Origin: an uncultured Flavobacteriaceae bacterium
GTDB taxonomy: Bacteria; Bacteroidota; Bacteroidia; Flavobacteriales; Flavobacteriaceae
Direction of reading: 5' to 3'
Length of the DNA stretch: 62,606 nt
Assembly (NCBI GenBank): GCA_937959395.1
Contig: CALGLR010000019.1
Coordinates: forward strand, 1 to 62,606
Made by a program: the position numbers and the translations under genes. Numbering within the stretch: the stretch's first letter is position 1; each line of letters starts with the position of its first letter. Below the pieces are notes generated by a model. The model did no database searches, was not told the origin of the DNA, and saw only the letters and a list, made by a program, of their open reading frames with translations. This document shows positions 35,267 through 45,298 of this stretch, in pieces.

Positions 35267-38013
35267 ACTATTTTCTCTTTAAAAGGTAAATTAATATTAC
35301 AAATCTCTAAGATTAACTTTTCAAGTTGTTTTTCGAACGTTTGAAGTGTTTCATGTGTAATTAATGAATCTTTGATTCTATTTTCTTTTTTTGTAAATTT
35401 TAAAAACCCCGCTTGTAAATTTTTAAATGAAATGATACCAGCTTCGATGGGGAAATTAATGACATTATTATTTTTCAAGATTAATGCATAGCATAGCACT
35501 TGAAAACTTTTGCTATATTTTGTATAATCACTAGTAATATCTTCCCAGTTTTCTATTGTTAAATAATCCTGTTTTACCGCTCCAGACTTATAGTCAATAA
35601 TTCTTATTAGGCCATTAAATTCATCAACACGATCAACTTTTCCTTTTAAATAAACTGGATAATCTAGTTCTGGTATATTTAATTTTAGCTTAGCATCTTC
35701 TACTTCAATTTGTAAGATTTTAATGGTATTCCCTGCTTTAACCGTTTTTATTTCTTGATTTATAAAATTTAAAACATAACGTTTTGCAATTTCAAAAATA
35801 ATAAGGTTTTTTCCAGTAGTGATGTTCCCTTGCTTATATTCTTCTTTAAAATAATGAGTCACTTTTTGAGTGATCTTAGTTTTCATTTCATTAAGAATAG
35901 CATTTGTTAGATATTTATTTTCTAAAGGTTTATATAAGTCTTCTAGGGTGTTATGTACAACTGTCCCTAAAGTATTTGATGCAACTGTTTCCTCAATTTC
36001 ATTTTGAGTTTTTATCTTTAAGACTTTTTCATGATAAAAGTCTATAGGGTTACGTATATAATTCGTTAAAGACGAAGGAGAAAAACCTTTATTTGCATAA
36101 TCTCTTAAACTGCTTTTTATGGTCTCGTTTTTTTCAACTTCATAAACTATTTCTTTTATTATAGGTGTTTTAGGAATTACAATTTCGTGAGATATTTTAT
36201 GTACCCCTTCTAGTTCAAGTTGTGTAATAAATCGACTTTTTTCGCCACCATTTAAAGCATCAGCTTCTGTATTGTATAGTATGTATACGTTTTTTGCACG
36301 TTGTAATAAACGATAAAAATGATAGGTATAAACCGCGTCTTTTTCTTTATAAGTTGGTAATTTGTTTTCTAGTTTTACATCAAATGGAATAAATGAATTA
36401 TTACTTTTCCCTGAAGGAAGTGTCCCTTCGTTTACAGAAGAAATAATTATGGTTTCAAAATCTAACACACGAGATTCTAACATTCCCATTATTTGCAGCC
36501 CTTTTAAGGCTTCTCCTTGAAAATCTAAAGTTTCATTGCTAAGCAGTTCTTTATAAATTTCAAAGAGTGTAGATACACTATTTATATAATTATGAGTTTC
36601 ATTTAACCTGGATAACTCCATAAATAACACATAAAATCTATAAGTATACTCCAGAGCTAACAGGTTGTTGTCTTTGTCTTGATCTAAATACTTTTTTATA
36701 TAAGAAATAATATCTAAACACGATTTTATAGCTTTTGATATATTTTTAATCCATGTTCCAAAAATTATCGTAATTAAATCTTCATTGAAATTAACAAGAT
36801 CTTTTATTTCAATAAAAGCTATATGCGTTATGTTGTTTTTATGAATAGTTTCGATTGCACTAATAGCATGATTTTTTGTGCCATCATAGAATAGGGGCTT
36901 TATAAATTGATGTGACAATATGATTATTACATCTTTATAATAGAAAGTTTGATTAGTCTTTTTGTGAAGGGCAAACAGGCTTTCAAAAAGTGAAGCCAAA
37001 GGAATTGATCTTAAAGGAAACCCCATTGTTATATTTAATGCAGGTATTTCTTTTGGAATAGAATTTAATACTGGAATTAATAAGTTTTCGTCGCCTAATA
37101 TTACCGCAGTATTATTTAAATTAGTATTGTGTTTAATTATTTTATCTAGTATGGATCCAATTTGTTTAGCTTGTCCAATGTTTTTAGGGACACCTATCGT
37201 TTTTATGTTTTTAGTATTGCGGTAGTTTTTTGTTATCCAATTAAAAGGATTGGTTTTAAAATAACTCCAATTAAGCTTATGTTGTTTAGTAAAAAGTGCA
37301 GCATCGTGTATTGGGTTTGACATAAAGTGATGATCTACATCCCAATAAATTTTTGCCATTTGACTTTGTAGTAATTCTTGAATTATAGTTTCTTCAGCAC
37401 TATTTAAAGCATTAAAGCCTAAAAAAATATGTTTTACATTTTCATTATTTTGGATATAAGCTTTAAGATTTTCTACTGCTTCTCTATAGATTAAACCCTG
37501 ATAACCTACTTTTTTTTGAAGTAGATTTTTTGAGAATTCTTCATAATACTTAGGTAGTTTATTCCAAAACTTAAGATAGTTACTTACAAAGTCTGTTTTC
37601 TTTTCATCTAGAGACCAATGATTCAAGTCTTGAATTGCAGATAAGTAACTAAATATTTTATTGTGAGGTATTAAATAGCGATCAATTTCATTAAAGTCTT
37701 GAAGTAAAATCTGAGCCCATTTTGAGAATCCATCAAAAGGTTCCTGCTCTTCTTTTTTAGTTATTGAACAATATGATGCATAACATTCAAATAGTAGTTC
37801 TGTATTACTTATTTTTTTTAATTGAGAAAGAAGTTCTACAAACTCTTCTATACTTATAATGTTAGGAGAGAAAATTGTTTTGTTTACAATTTTAGATAGC
37901 TGATGTCTTAACACAGTTCCGGCACGCTTACTTGGCATTATGAAAGTGATATCAGAGAAATCAGTATTTTCTTGCTTTAGATTTGAGAGTACATCAAAAA
38001 TAAATGTTGTCAT
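35263..38013 (-). CDS. PD-(D/E)XK nuclease family protein (AddB-like)
   Basis: A 916-residue protein that resembles the AddB subunit of AddAB recombination nuclease-helicases. The N-terminal half is a degenerate helicase fold (IFDVLSNLKQENTDFSDITF, ITFIMPSKRAGTVLR), and the C-terminal quarter has GFSPSSLTNYIRNPIDFYHE and the nuclease core VDRVDEFNGLIRIIDYKSG (D-x..-DYK). The partner AddA-like gene is at 41001-44108, separated by kbl and ompA. It is expected to load RecA at double-strand breaks. It is 121 bases downstream of ompA, and overlaps the hydrolase. Confidence 0.85.
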   Translation of the reverse strand: MTTFIFDVLSNLKQENTDFSDITFIMPSKRAGTVLRHQLSKIVNKTIFSPNIISIEEFVELLSQLKKISNTELLFECYASYCSITKKEEQEPFDGFSKWAQILLQDFNEIDRYLIPHNKIFSYLSAIQDLNHWSLDEKKTDFVSNYLKFWNKLPKYYEEFSKNLLQKKVGYQGLIYREAVENLKAYIQNNENVKHIFLGFNALNSAEETIIQELLQSQMAKIYWDVDHHFMSNPIHDAALFTKQHKLNWSYFKTNPFNWITKNYRNTKNIKTIGVPKNIGQAKQIGSILDKIIKHNTNLNNTAVILGDENLLIPVLNSIPKEIPALNITMGFPLRSIPLASLFESLFALHKKTNQTFYYKDVIIILSHQFIKPLFYDGTKNHAISAIETIHKNNITHIAFIEIKDLVNFNEDLITIIFGTWIKNISKAIKSCLDIISYIKKYLDQDKDNNLLALEYTYRFYVLFMELSRLNETHNYINSVSTLFEIYKELLSNETLDFQGEALKGLQIMGMLESRVLDFETIIISSVNEGTLPSGKSNNSFIPFDVKLENKLPTYKEKDAVYTYHFYRLLQRAKNVYILYNTEADALNGGEKSRFITQLELEGVHKISHEIVIPKTPIIKEIVYEVEKNETIKSSLRDYANKGFSPSSLTNYIRNPIDFYHEKVLKIKTQNEIEETVASNTLGTVVHNTLEDLYKPLENKYLTNAILNEMKTKITQKVTHYFKEEYKQGNITTGKNLIIFEIAKRYVLNFINQEIKTVKAGNTIKILQIEVEDAKLKLNIPELDYPVYLKGKVDRVDEFNGLIRIIDYKSGAVKQDYLTIENWEDITSDYTKYSKSFQVLCYALILKNNNVINFPIEAGIISFKNLQAGFLKFTKKENRIKDSLITHETLQTFEKQLEKLILEICNINLPFKEKIV

Positions 38014-38069
38014 ACTATAAAAGTAATGGTAATAAATTCTCTAAACAAGGTGAGAGAAATAGAAGAATA

Positions 38070-38103
38070 AAAAAAACGCTTCGATTAATATCGAAGCGTT
38101 TTT
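38070..38103 (-). terminator. Terminator of ompA
   Basis: AAAAACGCTTCGAT and ATCGAAGCGTTTTT form a perfect stem with a T-run on the minus strand, about 30 bases after the ompA stop. Confidence 0.85.
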
Positions 38104-38134
38104 AAATTATTTAGAATTGTACTTTAAGAGAAAC

Positions 38135-39562
38135 TTATTTTCTAAGTTTAACTTCTGTACGTCTGTTATTAGATCTACCTGCTTTAGTTGCATTAGAATC
38201 GATTGGGTAATCTTCACCGAATCCATATGCTACTAATCTATCACTACCAATACCATTGGCAACTAAGTAATCTTTTACAGCATTAGCTCTTCTTTCAGAT
38301 AATAACTGGTTAGAAGATTTGCTACCTACACTATCAGTATGCCCTTCAACTGTAAATTTAGAATCTGGGTAATCTTTAAGTATTGCTGTTATGTTTTTAA
38401 GAACTTCATAAGTTTGGTTTTGGAAGCTTGATTTTCCAGTATCAAATAATATAGTTCTTGCATAGTTATTTAATTTTTCGATAACTTCTTGAGTTGGTTC
38501 TGGAGCAGCCTCTGGACAACCATTGTTTGCTACAGTTCCTTTTACTTTAGGACATTTATCATCTTTATCTTTCACACCATCACCATCTGTATCAGGATCT
38601 GGACATCCATTATTAGAAGCTGGACCTGCTTCGTTAGGACATTTATCTTTAGAATCTGTTACACCATCACCATCAGCATCTGGACATCCTCTTAAAGCTT
38701 TAAGACCTTTAACAGTAGGACAATCATCTTTAGCATCAGTTACACCATCGCCATCAGAATCAGGACAACCGTTCATTTCAGCTAAACCAGCTGTGTTTGG
38801 ACAATCATCTTTAGAATCTTCGATGCCATCACCGTCAGAATCAGGGCAACCATTGAATGCTTCTAAACCAGCAACTTCTGGACAAGCATCATCTTTATCG
38901 TAGATACCATCACCATCAGTATCTTTTCCTCCAAACTTAACAGATATTCCTGCAGAATGTTGGAAGTGAGATGTTAAGTAATCTTTAAAAGAGTTTTTAA
39001 ATTTAGATTCAATGAATAAACCTACATTGTTAGTAAACCAGTAGTTTAATCCTAAAGATCCATTTAAAGTTCCAGCTCCAACAGTGTTGTTAGATCCAGC
39101 GCTTGTAGAGAATGTATTAAATGGTCCTTCTTCTATCCAAGAATAACCACCACCAATACCTACAACTGGCTGTAACTTAGTTTTTGTTATGTTATAACGA
39201 ATATTGGCATCAAGTGCATAGTAAGATAAATCATTAACTCTAACGCTAACATTATCTTCAAATTGACCCCATTTTTTAATTTGGTTTAAAGATCCACCTA
39301 CTTGAGCAGTTAAACCATGCCCTATGTATCTAGATACAGAGACCGTAGATAGAGATGGAAGAATGTTCCAATGATCTTCTACATTAAGAAATTCGTCAAA
39401 GAAATCACCCTGAGGGGCGTCTTCTCCTACTGGATAAACGTCAACCGCGTTTACACCAAAGTTTACAGCCCAAGGGTTGTTTTCATCTTGTGCATTAACG
39501 TTGCTGAAGCTTAGTACAAGCAACATTGTGAACAATAATCTGCTAAGATTTTTCATATTCAA
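38135..39562 (-). CDS. OmpA family outer-membrane protein with TSP3 repeats
   Basis: A 475-residue outer-membrane protein. After the signal peptide (MNMKNLSRLLFTMLLVLSFS, NVNA) comes an eight-strand-like barrel of about 200 residues. Then about five thrombospondin type 3 calcium repeats follow (GGKDTDGDGIYDKDDACPE, DSDGDGIEDSKDDCPN and similar), and a C-terminal OmpA domain with the peptidoglycan motif FTVEGHTDSVGSKSSNQLLS, RRANAVKDYL, and YGFGEDYPI. It links outer membrane and cell wall. Its own strong promoter (39592-39622) and terminator mark it as a highly expressed single gene. Confidence 0.95.
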   Translation of the reverse strand: MNMKNLSRLLFTMLLVLSFSNVNAQDENNPWAVNFGVNAVDVYPVGEDAPQGDFFDEFLNVEDHWNILPSLSTVSVSRYIGHGLTAQVGGSLNQIKKWGQFEDNVSVRVNDLSYYALDANIRYNITKTKLQPVVGIGGGYSWIEEGPFNTFSTSAGSNNTVGAGTLNGSLGLNYWFTNNVGLFIESKFKNSFKDYLTSHFQHSAGISVKFGGKDTDGDGIYDKDDACPEVAGLEAFNGCPDSDGDGIEDSKDDCPNTAGLAEMNGCPDSDGDGVTDAKDDCPTVKGLKALRGCPDADGDGVTDSKDKCPNEAGPASNNGCPDPDTDGDGVKDKDDKCPKVKGTVANNGCPEAAPEPTQEVIEKLNNYARTILFDTGKSSFQNQTYEVLKNITAILKDYPDSKFTVEGHTDSVGSKSSNQLLSERRANAVKDYLVANGIGSDRLVAYGFGEDYPIDSNATKAGRSNNRRTEVKLRK

Positions 39563-39591
39563 ATATTTAATTTTAAGTGTTAAATTAGAAG

Positions 39592-39622
39592 CAAATTTAA
39601 GTTGTTAAATGATATTAACAAA
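39592..39622 (-). promoter_or_regulatory. Promoter of ompA
   Basis: On the minus strand TTTG (39622-39619), a 19-base spacer, then TAAATTTG (39599-39592): both Bacteroidota boxes match exactly, with standard spacing. Leader of about 25 bases before the ATG at 39562. Confidence 0.8.
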
Positions 39623-39691
39623 GACAAATATATAAAAATATTCAATATTTGAATTATTTCTTTTTTTAGATATTAACTAGATATTAACAAT

Positions 39692-40885
39692 TTAAATAAT
39701 TTTTAATGATCGGCCAACTGCGATAAAGGCAGATATAGCGTCATCTAGATGCTCTTTTTCATGTGCCGCAGAAAGCTGCACTCTTATTCTTGCTTTTTCT
39801 TTTGGAACGACTGGAAAAAAGAAACCAATAACATAAATTCCTTCTTTTAAAAGCATATTTGCCATCTTTTGAGAAAGTTTTGCATCATATAGCATAACAG
39901 GAACTATTGCAGAATCACCATCTATAATATCAAACCCTGCTGTTTTTATTCCTTTTTTAAAATAATTGGTATTCCATTCTAATTTATCTCTTAATGTCGT
40001 ATCGTTTTTTAATAATTCAAATACTTTAATAGAAGCGCCCACAATAGCAGGAGCTAATGAATTGGAAAATAAATAAGGCCTTGAACGTTGGCGTAACATT
40101 TCGATAATTTCTTTTTTACCAGTTGTATAACCACCCATAGCCCCTCCTAAAGCTTTCCCTAGAGTTCCTGTAATAATATCAATACGTCCTAAAACGCCTT
40201 TGTCTTCTAAAGTGCCACGACCAGTTTCTCCAATAAAACCAGCTGCATGGCATTCATCTATCATTACTAAAGCATCGTATTTATCAGCTAGATCACATAT
40301 TTTATCAAGAGGAGCAACTAATCCATCCATAGAAAAAACACCATCTGTTACTATTATTTTAAATCGGGCTCCATTTTTATTAGCAGCTATTAACTGTTCT
40401 TCTAAATCTGCCATATCATTATTCTGGTAGCGATATCTTGCAGCTTTACATAAGCGAACACCATCAATTATTGATGCATGGTTTAATGAATCTGATATAA
40501 TAGCATCTTCTTTTCCTAACAAAGGTTCAAAAACACCTCCATTTGCATCAAAGGCAGCGGCATATAATATCGTGTCTTCAGTATCATAAAAATCGGCTAT
40601 CTTTTCTTCTAAGGTTTTATGTATATCCTGTGTGCCACATATAAATCGTACAGACGACATTCCAAACCCATGAGTATCCATCGCATCTTTTGCTGCTTGG
40701 ACTACTTCTGGGTGTGCAGAAAGGCCTAAATAATTATTAGCACAAAAATTAAGTACTTTTTGCCCTGTATTTAATGTTATTTCTGCGCCTTGAGGAGAAG
40801 TAATTATTCGTTCTTCCTTAAATAATCCATTATCCTTTATATCTTGAATTTCTTTTTGTAAATGATCTTTTATAGTGCTATACAT
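39692..40885 (-). CDS. kbl: Glycine C-acetyltransferase (2-amino-3-ketobutyrate CoA ligase)
   Basis: A 397-residue PLP enzyme that splits 2-amino-3-ketobutyrate with CoA to glycine and acetyl-CoA in threonine breakdown. Blocks: [70 protein letters not shown], and the PLP lysine in [15 protein letters not shown]. Length and motifs match KBL better than the other alpha-oxoamine synthases. No threonine dehydrogenase gene is adjacent in this window. It has its own -7 element. Confidence 0.93.
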   Translation of the reverse strand: MYSTIKDHLQKEIQDIKDNGLFKEERIITSPQGAEITLNTGQKVLNFCANNYLGLSAHPEVVQAAKDAMDTHGFGMSSVRFICGTQDIHKTLEEKIADFYDTEDTILYAAAFDANGGVFEPLLGKEDAIISDSLNHASIIDGVRLCKAARYRYQNNDMADLEEQLIAANKNGARFKIIVTDGVFSMDGLVAPLDKICDLADKYDALVMIDECHAAGFIGETGRGTLEDKGVLGRIDIITGTLGKALGGAMGGYTTGKKEIIEMLRQRSRPYLFSNSLAPAIVGASIKVFELLKNDTTLRDKLEWNTNYFKKGIKTAGFDIIDGDSAIVPVMLYDAKLSQKMANMLLKEGIYVIGFFFPVVPKEKARIRVQLSAAHEKEHLDDAISAFIAVGRSLKII

Positions 40886-40901
40886 AGTAAAAATGTTTTT
40901 G

Positions 40902-40909
40902 CAAATTTA
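40902..40909 (-). promoter_or_regulatory. -7 element of kbl
   Basis: TAAATTTG on the minus strand, an exact TAnnTTTG match ending 16 bases before the kbl ATG (short leader of about 10 bases). I see no TTTG partner at the right distance. Confidence 0.5.
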
Positions 40910-41000
40910 TATGAAATGAGTATAACCACAAAGGTATTCCGTTTATGAGTAGAATATATTATAAAAGGAGTAGATTGTTTTTTTTCGGGACTTGAATTAC

Positions 41001-44000
41001 TTATACATATTCAACATCAATAGTTGGATTTATATAAACCAATATTTTATGAGTAATGCTAAATTGCATGTCCCCTATAACTTCTTGGTAATCGTATAGT
41101 TGTTGTTTGTGTTTTGGGTTCTTTAAGCCTGTTTTATAATCTATTATTACAACTTCATTTTCTTTGTTAATTATTAATCGGTCGGGAATAAAAGTCTCTC
41201 CAGATTTAGATAATATTGGTCGTTCATTATATATGGTATCATTTCCATTGAAATACTGTTTAATTTTTGGGTGAGAAACGATACTTGTTATTATTTCTTT
41301 AATAGAAATTGCTTGCTCTTTATTAATTAAAGCTGAAGAGATGAAATCATTAATAACAAAATCAATATCATTATTAGTTATTATTTTAGAAAGCACTTCA
41401 TGAATAAGATTTCCTTTTTCAATAGCATCTTCTTGTAAAGTATCCCATAAGAATCCAGAAGTCGTTACTATATTAACATTATGATCCTTTTTTGAAGTCG
41501 AAATAAATAGAGCTTGTTCCTTGGTATTATTTGTGACTGTTTCGCTTGTAGACGTTTTTAAAGGACTACCAAAACTATAATCTTCTTGAGTTGGATCGTA
41601 TAGGTTTTGTTCTTTTAAATAATTAATAAAAAGACCTGAGAAATATTTTGGGTTTTCTTTTTTTTCTGAAATAATATGTAACTGCTCCACAGGTCGAGTT
41701 AATGCAACATACAATAAATTTATATTGTCTAATTCTAATTGGCTTTGTGTTCTGGCTTGTATCTCTTTTCCATGATCTCCATACATTTCAAAATCACTGT
41801 TGTAATTTATTAATGTTGTTGAAAACCCATTATATAGTTTAGGATCTATTGCAAACCATTTTTTAGATTGTTTATGATCATAAATATATTCTTTTACATA
41901 AGGAAAAATAACAACAGGGAATTCTAAGCCTTTAGATTTATGAATCGTCATTATTTGTATAGCATCTTGACCTTCAGGAGAAATAATACTTAAATTATCT
42001 TTTTTAGCTTCATAATATTCTAAATAGGAAGAAATGTCTGTTGTTTTCTTTTGAGAATATTCAAAAACAAAATCTAAATAATACTGTAAATACGCATTTG
42101 AGGTTTCTGTAAGATGAAATGTCCTAATAATTGTTTCTACTAAATCGTAAAGTGGTAATTGCGATAATTGTCTCGAATTACATTTAATATTAAAAGTCTC
42201 GAAGCTTTTAAAGACATCATCTATCGATTTGTTTTTAAGAGATTCAAAATAAGTATGTTTATCTTCTATACCATTCTTATTGGCGATATAATAAAGAATA
42301 CTTAATTTAAGAAGCTCATTACTAGGTTGTATTAAATAGTTTAATAGCGTATTTATTAATTTAACTTCATTAGAGTTTTTAATAAGCTGTGTTTCTGCTG
42401 AAATAATTTTAATTCCATTTTCACTAAGTAACTTAGAAATCGCTATGCCATATTTTTTACTACGTACTAGCACACATATGTCTCTAAAATTATAACCGTT
42501 TTCAATGCAATTATTTATTGTTTTTAAGACCTGAGTGGTATACTCTTCGTCTTTTGGGTTGTCTAAAAGGGTTAGGTTTACATAGCCTTTTTCTTGTTTT
42601 ACAGTATTTTGTTTTGCGTTAGCATATAGATTAGAATAAGCACTATTGCAAAAGGCACTATTTGCTAAATAAGAAAAGAAGCTAGAATTAAAGTTTACAA
42701 TTTCTTCAAAACTTCGGTAATTTTCCTGAAGCTTTTTTAATTCGGGTTTAATGTAAAATGGACTCTCGCCATTACTTAAATTTATAAATTGTTCGGCTTT
42801 ACCACCTCGCCATCTATAAATGGCCTGCTTTGCATCTCCAACAAGCATAACATTCCCTTTTTCTTTTGCAGAGATAGAATTATCTATTAATGGAATTAAA
42901 TTTTCCCATTGCAATATTGAAGTGTCTTGAAATTCATCTATAAAATAGCTTGAAAACTTCTCTCCTAATCGTTCATATATAAAAGGCGTAGGTTGGTCTT
43001 TAATTTCGTTGCTAATGATGATGTTAAATTCAGAAATAAGCATTTTATTCTGTTCTTTTTTTAATGCTAAAAGCTCTTTGTTAATAGCATTTAAAACAGA
43101 TAAAGGTGTTATGTTTTTATAGAAAGAATTTAAAAACTTATATTGAAAAACAGCTATTTTTGTTTCTGTGAAAGCCCTTATTAATTGGGGTTGAATGCTC
43201 TCTATTGTAGTTGCTATATCTGCACTTACTCGTTTAGGATATAATGTTTCTCCTTCTAAAAGTGCCAATTGCCATTTACTATCGAAAGGAATCTCAAATT
43301 TTTCGCTTTTAAGATTAATAAAATGATTAGGTAGAGACTTTCTGCTAAAATCTTCAATCTCTAAACCAGATTCTGTTATTAAATTAAGTGCGACTTCAGA
43401 TTTGCTTATTATTTCATTTATATGATTAGTAATTTGAATTCTCAGCCCTTTTTTTAAAACCTCAAAATCATCAAGCGTTTTATCTTTAATTTGCTCTATA
43501 AATGGAACGTCGTTTTCACTTACCAGTACTTTGGCAATAGTATTAAAGTCTCTAGTTAAATCCCAGCTTTTATCATCATCGGCTTTTTCAATAGCAAAAT
43601 CAACCAAGACTTTGGTTAATTTTTTATCAATTCCAGCTTTATCAATAAGGTTGTCTATAGATTCGCTAATCATTGCATTTTGATCTAACTCTACTTCAAA
43701 ATTCAAAGGCAACTTTAAATCGTGAGCAAAAGTGCGAATAAGTTTATGAGTAAAGCCATCAATTGTAGAGATATCAAAAGCAGCATAATTATGTAAAATG
43801 GTATTTAATATTAGTATTGCTTTTTGATGGAGACTATTCTTGTCTATATCTAATTCTTCAGCAATGATATTAAACATTGGAGTTGGAGATTCAATAATTT
43901 TAGGATCAGAAAAGCTAGTTAACGCCTCTATAATACGAACCTTCATTTCTGTAACCGCTTTATTAGTAAAAGTAATTGCTAGAATTGTTTTAAATGAATC

Positions 44001-44108
44001 ATTTCGATTATTACTAAATAAAACCATTAAATACGATTTTACCAGAGTAAAAGTCTTACCGCTTCCAGCTGAAGCATCATAAATTATAAACGGTATTGGT
44101 TTGGTCAT
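41001..44108 (-). CDS. UvrD-type helicase-nuclease (AddA/RecB-like)
   Basis: A 1035-residue superfamily 1 helicase with a C-terminal nuclease. Walker A IYDASAGSGKTFTLVKSYL, motif II FIDEFQDTSILQW, motif III VGDAKQAIYRWRGG, motif V IMTIHKSKGLEFPVV, motif VI LLYVALTRPVEQL, and the nuclease motif EVVIIDYKTGLKNPK. With the AddB-like protein encoded at 35263 it should form a double-strand-break processing complex. I start at 44108 (MTKPIPFIIYDASAGSGKT); an ATG 14 codons upstream is possible but adds residues unlike the family start. Confidence 0.88.
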   Translation of the reverse strand: MTKPIPFIIYDASAGSGKTFTLVKSYLMVLFSNNRNDSFKTILAITFTNKAVTEMKVRIIEALTSFSDPKIIESPTPMFNIIAEELDIDKNSLHQKAILILNTILHNYAAFDISTIDGFTHKLIRTFAHDLKLPLNFEVELDQNAMISESIDNLIDKAGIDKKLTKVLVDFAIEKADDDKSWDLTRDFNTIAKVLVSENDVPFIEQIKDKTLDDFEVLKKGLRIQITNHINEIISKSEVALNLITESGLEIEDFSRKSLPNHFINLKSEKFEIPFDSKWQLALLEGETLYPKRVSADIATTIESIQPQLIRAFTETKIAVFQYKFLNSFYKNITPLSVLNAINKELLALKKEQNKMLISEFNIIISNEIKDQPTPFIYERLGEKFSSYFIDEFQDTSILQWENLIPLIDNSISAKEKGNVMLVGDAKQAIYRWRGGKAEQFINLSNGESPFYIKPELKKLQENYRSFEEIVNFNSSFFSYLANSAFCNSAYSNLYANAKQNTVKQEKGYVNLTLLDNPKDEEYTTQVLKTINNCIENGYNFRDICVLVRSKKYGIAISKLLSENGIKIISAETQLIKNSNEVKLINTLLNYLIQPSNELLKLSILYYIANKNGIEDKHTYFESLKNKSIDDVFKSFETFNIKCNSRQLSQLPLYDLVETIIRTFHLTETSNAYLQYYLDFVFEYSQKKTTDISSYLEYYEAKKDNLSIISPEGQDAIQIMTIHKSKGLEFPVVIFPYVKEYIYDHKQSKKWFAIDPKLYNGFSTTLINYNSDFEMYGDHGKEIQARTQSQLELDNINLLYVALTRPVEQLHIISEKKENPKYFSGLFINYLKEQNLYDPTQEDYSFGSPLKTSTSETVTNNTKEQALFISTSKKDHNVNIVTTSGFLWDTLQEDAIEKGNLIHEVLSKIITNNDIDFVINDFISSALINKEQAISIKEIITSIVSHPKIKQYFNGNDTIYNERPILSKSGETFIPDRLIINKENEVVIIDYKTGLKNPKHKQQLYDYQEVIGDMQFSITHKILVYINPTIDVEYV

Positions 44109-44210
44109 TGAATAGCCATTTTTTTGGTAAGATAAAAAACCATCTCTCAAATTTATTAATAGTTGAGTTGTTAAAATAGTATTAAATACATATTCTAAAA
44201 AGTATTAATT

Positions 44211-44240
44211 TTTAATTGATGGCTTTAATCAGTAATTTTG
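44211..44240 (+). promoter_or_regulatory. Promoter candidate of sodB
   Basis: TTTA (44211-44214; consensus TTTG), an 18-base spacer, then TAATTTTG (44233-44240), an exact -7 match. Leader of about 35 bases. Confidence 0.6.
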
Positions 44241-44280
44241 GAGTCACTAGAATATTAACAATCAAATTAAAACTATAATT

Positions 44281-44889
44281 ATGGCTTTTGAATTACCAAA
44301 ATTAAAATATGCGTACGATGCCTTGGAACCTAATATTGATGCACGTACAATGGAAATACACCATTCAAAACATCATCAAGGATATACTAATAAACTAAAC
44401 GCTGCTATTGAAGGTACTAATTTAGCTGGAAAAAATATAGAAGATATTCTTTCTAATCTAGATATGGATAACAAAGGAGTTCGAAATAATGGAGGCGGAT
44501 TTTATAACCATTCATTATTTTGGGAAGTAATGAATCCTGAAGGCAAAGGCCGTTTATCTGGAGATTTAAAAGATGCAATAGAAGCTGCTTATGGATCTTT
44601 CGATGCCTTTAAAGATGCTTTTAGTAAAGCTGCTGCTACACAATTTGGTTCAGGATGGGCTTGGTTATGTGTCCATAAAGGAGGAAAGGTTGAAGTGTGT
44701 TCTACTCCTAACCAAGATAATCCATTAATGCCTGGTGTTTCTTGTGGTGGAACTCCAATTCTTGGTTTGGATGTTTGGGAACATGCTTATTATTTAAATT
44801 ATCAAAACAGACGTCCAGATTATATTGAAGCTTTTTTCAATGTTATTAATTGGAATGAAGTAGAGCGTCGTTATACCGAGGCTAAATAA
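44281..44889 (+). CDS. sodB: Superoxide dismutase (Fe/Mn family)
   Basis: A 202-residue cytoplasmic dismutase. The four metal ligands are seen in [27 protein letters not shown], and [20 protein letters not shown] (Asp and His). The QFGSGWAWL segment with Gln and no signal peptide leave the metal (Fe or Mn) open; the symbol follows the usual flavobacterial naming. Own promoter and own terminator, single gene. Confidence 0.93.
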   Translation: MAFELPKLKYAYDALEPNIDARTMEIHHSKHHQGYTNKLNAAIEGTNLAGKNIEDILSNLDMDNKGVRNNGGGFYNHSLFWEVMNPEGKGRLSGDLKDAIEAAYGSFDAFKDAFSKAAATQFGSGWAWLCVHKGGKVEVCSTPNQDNPLMPGVSCGGTPILGLDVWEHAYYLNYQNRRPDYIEAFFNVINWNEVERRYTEAK

Positions 44890-44913
44890 AATAGTAAAGA
44901 ATTTAGAAATATT

Positions 44914-44941
44914 AAGCAGACTTTAGGGTCTGCTTTTTTTG
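44914..44941 (+). terminator. Terminator of sodB
   Basis: AGCAGAC pairs with GTCTGCT, followed by TTTTTTT, 25 bases past the sodB stop. Confidence 0.85.
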
Positions 44942-45024
44942 TTTTCAAGAATAGTTAATAATAATTATTAAGGAAGTATCCATGGAATCTATTTAGGCTC
45001 AGAAGGTTAGTTTAATTTATGGCA

Positions 45025-45098
45025 AATAAAAAAGGTGAACAGATGTTCACCTTTTTTGCCCCAAATCTACCATGAACTTAACCTACTTATGTTATGGT
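45025..45098 (-). ncRNA. Candidate small RNA, copy 1 of a duplicated pair
   Basis: Read on the minus strand, about 74 nt start at ACCATAAC and end in a T-run after a perfect terminator stem (GGTGAAC, loop ATCT, GTTCACC). The 5' part folds as ACCAT/AAC/TAA, loop GTAGG, TTA/GTT/ATGGT, with one A-A mismatch and one C bulge. A linker AGATTTGGGGC then leads to the terminator. A -7 element TATATTTG (45111-45104) sits six bases upstream of the predicted first base. A second copy with the same layout is at 45223-45298. There is no convincing coding frame. Found from promoter, structure and duplication, not from a family match. Confidence 0.6.
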
Positions 45099-45103
45099 AA
45101 GCC

Positions 45104-45111
45104 CAAATATA
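45104..45111 (-). promoter_or_regulatory. -7 element of sRNA copy 1
   Basis: TATATTTG on the minus strand, exact TAnnTTTG match, at the right distance from the conserved ACCAT start. The TTTTA about 23 bases further upstream is a weak -33 candidate. Confidence 0.5.
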
Positions 45112-45222
45112 ATCAAGAAGGAATTGAATTCCATTAAAATTAGTTAAAATGCTAAAAAATCGGGTTAAATGAGAAAATAGTCTTATAAGGGATATGTTTT
45201 GAATATTTTTTAACATTTGCGC

Positions 45223-45298
45223 ATAAAAAAAGGCGAATAGAAATTCACCTTTTTTTGCCCCAAATCTACCATGAACTTAACCTACTTATGTTAATGGT
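45223..45298 (-). ncRNA. Candidate small RNA, copy 2 of a duplicated pair
   Basis: On the minus strand this shares with copy 1 the uninterrupted core AACATAAGTAGGTTAAGTTC and ATGGTAGATTTGGGGC, and the same hairpin-linker-terminator layout. The start is ACCATTAAC (one base longer). The terminator stem is AGGTGAAT/ATTCGCCT: relative to copy 1 one pair became U-G, which pairs only in a minus-strand RNA; in plus-strand RNA it would be a C-A mismatch. The -7 candidate TATATTTA (45310-45303) has one mismatch. The sequence differs outside the element, so this is a duplicated unit and not a recent long repeat. Confidence 0.6.

Noticed and set aside
38489-38903. Two long plus-strand frames opposite ompA
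   Set aside because: They are shadows of the repetitive thrombospondin type 3 codons (GAT/GGT/TGT) on the other strand; their Ser/Thr-Ile-Trp-rich products match nothing.
38523-38910. Regularly spaced repeats resembling a CRISPR array
   Set aside because: The period and sequence are the calcium-repeat codons of OmpA (DSDGDG..), in frame, with variable spacers that are coding.
45000-45260. Reading the duplicated element as plus-strand terminators only
   Set aside because: The copies share about 35 bases beyond the hairpin, and the stem change pairs only in minus-strand RNA. Plus-strand terminator activity is not excluded, but does not explain the conserved core.
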